10,229 nucleotides of DNA, taken from Geopsychrobacter sp. (GTDB lineage: Bacteria > Desulfobacterota > Desulfuromonadia > Desulfuromonadales > Geopsychrobacteraceae). Where the stretch lies: the NCBI GenBank assembly GCA_021647445.1, contig JAKIUS010000022.1, forward strand, positions 1-10,229. The letters are read 5' to 3'. The position numbers and the translations under genes were made by a program. Shown piece by piece: positions 6,627 to 10,229 of this stretch. Under the pieces are notes generated by a model. The model searched no databases. It was not told the DNA's origin and saw nothing but the letters and a program-made list of their open reading frames with translations. Each line of letters starts with the position of its first letter. Position 1 is the stretch's first letter.

Positions 6627-7946
6627 ATGCATATCAGCATCATCGGTGCCGGGCTGGCAGGCTGTGAAGCGGCCTGGCAACTGGCTAATTTCGGGCTGGA
6701 TGTCAAACTTTACGAAATGAAACCACAATGCTTCTCCGCAGCCCATCAATCGGAACAGTTGGCCGAACTGGTCTGCTCCAACAGCCTGCGTGGTGCGGGG
6801 ATGAACAATGCGGTCGGCTGCCTCAAGGAGGAGCTGCGCCGCATTGGAGCACTGTTTATTGAGGCAGCGGATGCCAGTCAGGTCCCTGCTGGCGGCGCAC
6901 TGGCCGTTGATCGTGATGAATTTTCACGCTATATCAGTGAGAAAATTACCGACCATCCACAGATTGAAGTGGTCCGTCAGCGGGTTGATTCCCTACCGAC
7001 CGAGGGTCCGACCATTCTCGCTTCTGGGCCATTAACCTCCGACGCGCTCTCAGAGCAATTAGCGGCCCTCATCGGCAGTGAACATCTCTATTTTTACGAC
7101 GCCATCGCGCCGATCATCGAAGCCGATTCGATCAATCTTGATGTCGCCTGGCGGGCCTCACGCTACGATAAGGGCGGGGCTGACTACATAAACTGTCCCT
7201 TAACCCAGGAAGAGTACGAAGAGTTTATTACCGACCTGCTTGAAGCGGACAAGGTCGCAGGTCGCGAATTTGAGAAACTTATTCATTTCGAAGGCTGCAT
7301 GCCGATTGAAGAGATGGCGGCACGCGGCCGCCAGACCCTCTCCTTCGGTCCTATGAAACCGGTCGGGCTCCGCGACCCCCGCACCGGTTATATTCCGCAT
7401 GCGGTTATCCAGTTGCGCCAGGACAACCTCCATGCCAGCAGTTACAATATGGTTGGCTTTCAAACGCGCCTGACCTACCCCGAACAGCAGCGAATCTTCC
7501 GCAAGATTCCAGGCCTCAAAGAGGCTCGTTTCGAGCGTCTCGGCAGCATGCATCGCAACACCTTCGTCAACGCACCCCGTGCATTGAATCCCCGACTGCA
7601 GTTGAACAACGCCCCGCATATCACTCTGGCAGGCCAGATCAGCGGCGTCGAAGGCTACGTCGAATCGGCGGCCTGCGGGCTTTTGGCCGGACTCTTTGTC
7701 GCCGCCGAACGGTTGGGCCAACAACTCCCCGACCCGCCAGAGGTGACCGCACTCGGAGCCCTGCTTAACCATCTGCGAACAGCCGACGCCGATAACTTTC
7801 AACCAACGAACGTGAATTACGGCCTCTTTCCGCCCTTGAATCTTGAGCGCAAAATGAAACGCGCCGACCGCCGTCTCGCCATGGCCGAACGCGCCCTTGC
7901 CGCCCTGCCAGACTGGTGGCAAGAGGTTGAAAAGTTAAACAGGTGA
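6627..7946 (+). CDS. trmFO: Folate-dependent tRNA (uracil-54-C5)-methyltransferase TrmFO
   Basis: Makes ribothymidine (m5U) at position 54 of the T-loop in tRNAs, using methylenetetrahydrofolate as carbon donor and FAD/NAD(P)H as reductant. The 439-residue length is normal. The N-terminus holds the FAD-binding [11 protein letters not shown] (GxGxxG at 7-12) followed by LYEMKP. The conserved [10 protein letters not shown] places a cysteine at 50, and [14 protein letters not shown] places one at 224; these match the functional pair near 53 and 226 in Bacillus subtilis TrmFO. The C-terminal [14 protein letters not shown] and [10 protein letters not shown] motifs are also typical. An AAGGA ribosome-binding site sits just upstream. 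It follows topA, an arrangement common in bacteria with this enzyme. The strong terminator between them implies a separate promoter, which I could not identify in the 40 bp available. Confidence 0.97.
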   Translation: MHISIIGAGLAGCEAAWQLANFGLDVKLYEMKPQCFSAAHQSEQLAELVCSNSLRGAGMNNAVGCLKEELRRIGALFIEAADASQVPAGGALAVDRDEFSRYISEKITDHPQIEVVRQRVDSLPTEGPTILASGPLTSDALSEQLAALIGSEHLYFYDAIAPIIEADSINLDVAWRASRYDKGGADYINCPLTQEEYEEFITDLLEADKVAGREFEKLIHFEGCMPIEEMAARGRQTLSFGPMKPVGLRDPRTGYIPHAVIQLRQDNLHASSYNMVGFQTRLTYPEQQRIFRKIPGLKEARFERLGSMHRNTFVNAPRALNPRLQLNNAPHITLAGQISGVEGYVESAACGLLAGLFVAAERLGQQLPDPPEVTALGALLNHLRTADADNFQPTNVNYGLFPPLNLERKMKRADRRLAMAERALAALPDWWQEVEKLNR

Positions 7947-7995
7947 CAGGTGAAACCTCGAACATGGAACCGATTAAAAACAAAGGATTCCCACC

Positions 7996-8598
7996 ATGAA
8001 CAACAGCATCATTCTTGCTTCAGCATCCCCGCGGCGTAATGAACTCCTGCGCCAGGTCGGTTTCGAGTTCGAGGTCATCCCGAGTCAGGCCACAGAGCTT
8101 GAGAGTCCCGGCGAAACACCTGAAGAACATGTCATCCGCTTGAGTCTCGAAAAGGCCCGTGAAGTCTCGACCCGTGACGATATCGATGGCCGCTGGATCA
8201 TCGGCAGCGATACCATCGTACTGCGCGATACGGATATCCTCGGCAAACCCCGCGACAATGAGGATGCCGCACGCATGCTGCGCTCCCTCTCAGGTCGCAG
8301 CCACCAGGTGCTCTCCGGTTACGCGATACTCGACCGCAGAACCGGTGAAAATCGCAGCGCGGCGGTCACCACCCGCGTCAGTTTCCGTTTATTGACAGAC
8401 GCCGAAATCACGGGCTACATTGCCAGTGGTGAACCGACCGATAAAGCCGGTGCCTACGCTATTCAGGGTTTGGGTGCCTTCATGATCAACCGTATCGAAG
8501 GCAGCTACAGCAACGTCGTCGGCCTGCCGTTGTGCGAAGTTGTCCAGGCTCTTGAGAGCCTCGGCGCACCGGTGCCGATCCTTCAACAACCCGCTTGA
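7996..8598 (+). CDS. Maf family nucleotide pyrophosphatase, YhdE-like (dTTP/UTP)
   Basis: Hydrolyses nucleoside triphosphates to the monophosphate and pyrophosphate, removing non-canonical or excess nucleotides. The YhdE subgroup prefers dTTP, UTP and modified pyrimidines. The 200-residue product has the N-terminal LASASPRRNELL (7-18), the catalytic GSDTIV with Asp72, the GKPRD loop (83-87), SGRSHQVLSGYA (99-110) and the DKAGAYAIQGLG motif (149-160). These agree with E. coli YhdE (LEKPRDAEHAAQMLRKLSGQ and DKAGAYGIQGLG as I recall them), so I assign the YhdE subgroup rather than the m7GTP-specific YceF subgroup. An AAAGGA ribosome-binding site lies 8 bases before the ATG. It sits 49 bp after trmFO and 16 bp before yggS, so the three are probably cotranscribed. 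The length is normal and nothing is missing. Confidence 0.93.
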   Translation: MNNSIILASASPRRNELLRQVGFEFEVIPSQATELESPGETPEEHVIRLSLEKAREVSTRDDIDGRWIIGSDTIVLRDTDILGKPRDNEDAARMLRSLSGRSHQVLSGYAILDRRTGENRSAAVTTRVSFRLLTDAEITGYIASGEPTDKAGAYAIQGLGAFMINRIEGSYSNVVGLPLCEVVQALESLGAPVPILQQPA

Positions 8599-8614
8599 AA
8601 CAAAAGGTTCCCCC

Positions 8615-9304
8615 ATGAGTCTCATCAGCGAAAACCTTGGCCATATTACTCAACAGATCGAACAGGCCTGCGTCAAGTGCAAGCGTGATCCCCAATCGGT
8701 ACGGTTGCTGGCGGTCAGCAAGAAGAAACCGACCAATGCCATCAGCGAGGCATTTGATGCCGGGCAGACCCTCTTTGGAGAGAGCTATGTGCAGGAGTTT
8801 ACTCAAAAAGCCGAAGAGATAAGCCTGCCGTTAGAATGGCATTTTATCGGTGGTCTGCAGAGTAACAAGGTCAAATACCTGCGCGGCAAGACGGCACTGA
8901 TCCACTCGGTAGACCGCTACTCTCTGGCCAAAGAGATCAGTCATCAATGGGCCAAAATCGGTGAAACCGCCCATATTCTGCTGCAGTTCAACTTGGGCCA
9001 AGAAGCGACCAAGAGCGGGGCCGATGAAAGCGAGGCGCTTAGCCTGGCGGAAAAGGTCTGCTCCCTGCCCAACTTGCGTGTATGTGGGCTGATGACCTTG
9101 CCTCCATACTGCGCCGACCCAGAAGATGTCCGCCCCTATTTCAAGCGTCTGCGTCAACTGAGCGAGCAGCTTACTGCTGCCTCGTTGCCGAATCTGGTCA
9201 TGGAAGAACTTTCAATGGGGATGAGTCACGATTTCGCCATCGCAATTGAAGAGGGAGCAACCCTGGTCAGGGTCGGTACCGCGATCTTCGGAGCCAGAGC
9301 TTGA
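8615..9304 (+). CDS. yggS: YggS family pyridoxal-phosphate-binding protein (PLP homeostasis)
   Basis: Binds PLP on a single TIM-barrel domain and helps control free vitamin B6 and amino-acid/keto-acid balance; no enzymatic reaction is established for the family. The 229-residue product carries LLAVSKKKP with the PLP-binding lysine at 36, the same position as in E. coli YggS. It also has FGESYVQEF, WHFIGGLQSNK (75-85), GLMTLPPY and the C-terminal phosphate-binding LSMGMSHDFAIAIEEGATLV followed by GTAIFGARA. The start chosen is ATG 8615, preceded by AAAAGG at 8602-8607. The longer in-frame reading from 8540 would overlap the end of the Maf gene and add 25 residues without family resemblance. 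It lies 16 bp after the Maf gene and 7 bp before the next gene, so it is very likely in the same operon. Confidence 0.95.
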   Translation: MSLISENLGHITQQIEQACVKCKRDPQSVRLLAVSKKKPTNAISEAFDAGQTLFGESYVQEFTQKAEEISLPLEWHFIGGLQSNKVKYLRGKTALIHSVDRYSLAKEISHQWAKIGETAHILLQFNLGQEATKSGADESEALSLAEKVCSLPNLRVCGLMTLPPYCADPEDVRPYFKRLRQLSEQLTAASLPNLVMEELSMGMSHDFAIAIEEGATLVRVGTAIFGARA

Positions 9305-9311
9305 CCCGCAG

Positions 9312-10229
9312 ATGACCCTCCCCTCCTTACGCCAACGTGAAATCGCACTCTTCTTCTTCCCGCTGTTGCTCAATGTCCAGTTAATGAGTCTGTCGCACAC
9401 CATCATCAACGGTGCGCTGGCGCGGGTCGATGATTATGTCACTGCCTTAGCCGGAATGTCAGTGGCCCTGGTTGTCCACCTGTTCATCGCCTCGCCCTCT
9501 TACCAGAACCACACCGTCACCATCGCCATGGTCCGTGGCCACAAGTCCTTACGCGGCGTGATCATCTTTGTCATGCTGGTCGCCTGCTATGTTTCACTGA
9601 TCCTCAGTCTGGTCGCTTTTACCCCTTTGGGTGATCTTATATTCAGTGATCTTCTCGGGGCGCCGCCGAAGATCGCCAGCGCCGCACGTGACGCCCTGAA
9701 AATTCTGGTACTGCTCCCCTTCTTCACCGGTCTGCGCGGTCTGTTTCAGGGGCTGGTTATTCAATCACGACGCACCTCACTGGTCTCCATCGCTACCGGT
9801 ATTCGGGTGGGCGCGCTCTTAGGTTTTCTGGCTCTGGGCCGCCATTACTTCGCCGGGGCACAACTCGGGGCCTTTGCGCTGGTCGGTTGCATCATCACCG
9901 AAACACTGCTGATGGGCTATTTTGCCTGGCGTGTCCACTTGCCTTTGGACAGGGAACCCAGCGAGGAAAAAAATACCGCGCAGATTCTGCGCTTCGCCTT
10001 TCCTCTCGCCTACTCCTCCTGCTTGCAACAAACAATTCCGCTACTAATCAATTCGATTCTTGGTCGTTTACCTGATGCGCCACTGGCTCTCGCCGCTTTC
10101 GGGATTATTCGTGGGTTCCTGTTCTTACTGGCCGGACCGATGCGCAACCTGCAACAGGCCTACCTGACCCTGGTAAAATCCCAAGCCGATTACCACACCC
10201 TGCAACGTTTCGCCGTCATCGTCGCCCTT
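9312..10229 (+). CDS. Polytopic membrane protein, MOP-superfamily/ANKH-like transporter (right end cut off)
   Basis: An open frame runs from ATG 9312 without a stop to the window edge (306 codons). The product begins MTLPSLRQREIALFFFPLLL. Hydrophobic stretches at roughly 12-32, 43-62, 82-105, 130-150, 157-178, 184-206, 228-250 and 257-277 suggest six transmembrane segments, a charged loop (211-223, LDREPSEEK) and the start of a second set. The second half repeats the first at a fixed offset of 214 residues: F16-P17-L18, N33, L36, R38, D41 and P62 recur as F230-P231-L232, N247, L250, R252, D255 and P276. Such a two-fold six-helix arrangement is typical of MATE/MVF/polysaccharide flippases. The GPM-type stretch after a hydrophobic helix also recalls ANKH, the animal pyrophosphate/ATP exporter. 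Substrate unknown. There is no clear ribosome-binding site; the start lies 7 bp after yggS, which suggests translational coupling. Confidence 0.7.
   Translation, partial: MTLPSLRQREIALFFFPLLLNVQLMSLSHTIINGALARVDDYVTALAGMSVALVVHLFIASPSYQNHTVTIAMVRGHKSLRGVIIFVMLVACYVSLILSLVAFTPLGDLIFSDLLGAPPKIASAARDALKILVLLPFFTGLRGLFQGLVIQSRRTSLVSIATGIRVGALLGFLALGRHYFAGAQLGAFALVGCIITETLLMGYFAWRVHLPLDREPSEEKNTAQILRFAFPLAYSSCLQQTIPLLINSILGRLPDAPLALAAFGIIRGFLFLLAGPMRNLQQAYLTLVKSQADYHTLQRFAVIVAL

Noticed and set aside
7200..7922. Minus-strand open frame of 240 codons opposite trmFO
   Set aside because: It is antisense to conserved TrmFO motifs, and its translation has no recognisable domain.
7981..8000. Similar leader sequences before the Maf gene and yggS (CAAAGGATTCCC and CAAAAGGTTCCCC)
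   Set aside because: The likeness is limited to the ribosome-binding site and a few neighbouring bases, too short to support a shared regulatory element.
8540..8614. In-frame 25-codon extension of yggS overlapping the Maf gene
   Set aside because: ATG 8615 has its own ribosome-binding site and places the PLP lysine at position 36 as in E. coli; the extension resembles nothing.
9887..10075. Plus-strand 62-codon open frame inside the membrane-protein gene
   Set aside because: It is in a different frame from the uninterrupted 306-codon hydrophobic frame, has no family resemblance and is best explained as a shadow.

Overview
The window looks like a stretch of housekeeping chromosome from a Gram-negative bacterium, most likely a deltaproteobacterium of the Desulfuromonadales (Desulfuromonas/Pelobacter/Geobacter type). 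Three things point there: an outer-membrane-type lipoprotein, a Smg (DUF494) protein, and a folate-dependent TrmFO, which enteric gammaproteobacteria lack. The order dprA - smg - topA - trmFO also fits that group as I recall it. This placement is inferred from gene content and was not checked by a search. Base composition is moderate and looks even, and I see no mobile element, CRISPR array, tRNA or rRNA.

Layout. (1) 1-340, minus strand: the N-terminal part of a peptidase-U32-family protein that runs off the left edge. (2) 341-485: a divergent intergenic region with a good sigma-70-like promoter for the rightward genes. (3) 486-2284: a two-gene envelope unit, a CpoB/YbgF-like TPR lipoprotein and a secreted LysM protein, closed by a perfect 13-bp hairpin terminator. 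(4) 2370-4009: dprA (DNA uptake/recombination) and smg (TTG start), closed by a weaker terminator-like hairpin. (5) 4084-6522: topA, with four C-terminal Cys4 zinc ribbons and a lysine-rich tail, followed by a strong terminator. (6) 6627-9304: trmFO (tRNA m5U54), a YhdE-like Maf nucleotide pyrophosphatase and the YggS PLP-binding protein. (7) 9312 to the right edge: the first 306 residues of a polytopic membrane protein with an internal two-fold repeat typical of MOP-superfamily transporters and some resemblance to ANKH.

Functionally the region mixes envelope maintenance (TPR lipoprotein, LysM), DNA handling (DprA, TopA), tRNA modification (TrmFO, perhaps the U32 protein) and metabolite housekeeping (Maf, YggS). 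Genes are packed rightward with short gaps, and hairpins at about 2310, 4019 and 6549 divide them into transcription units.

I found no convincing undescribed multi-gene system. The points most worth a second look are the ANKH-like membrane protein, the topA leader hairpins, the histone-H1-like tail of TopA, the hairpin over the smg start and the uncharacterised C-terminal half of the LysM protein.
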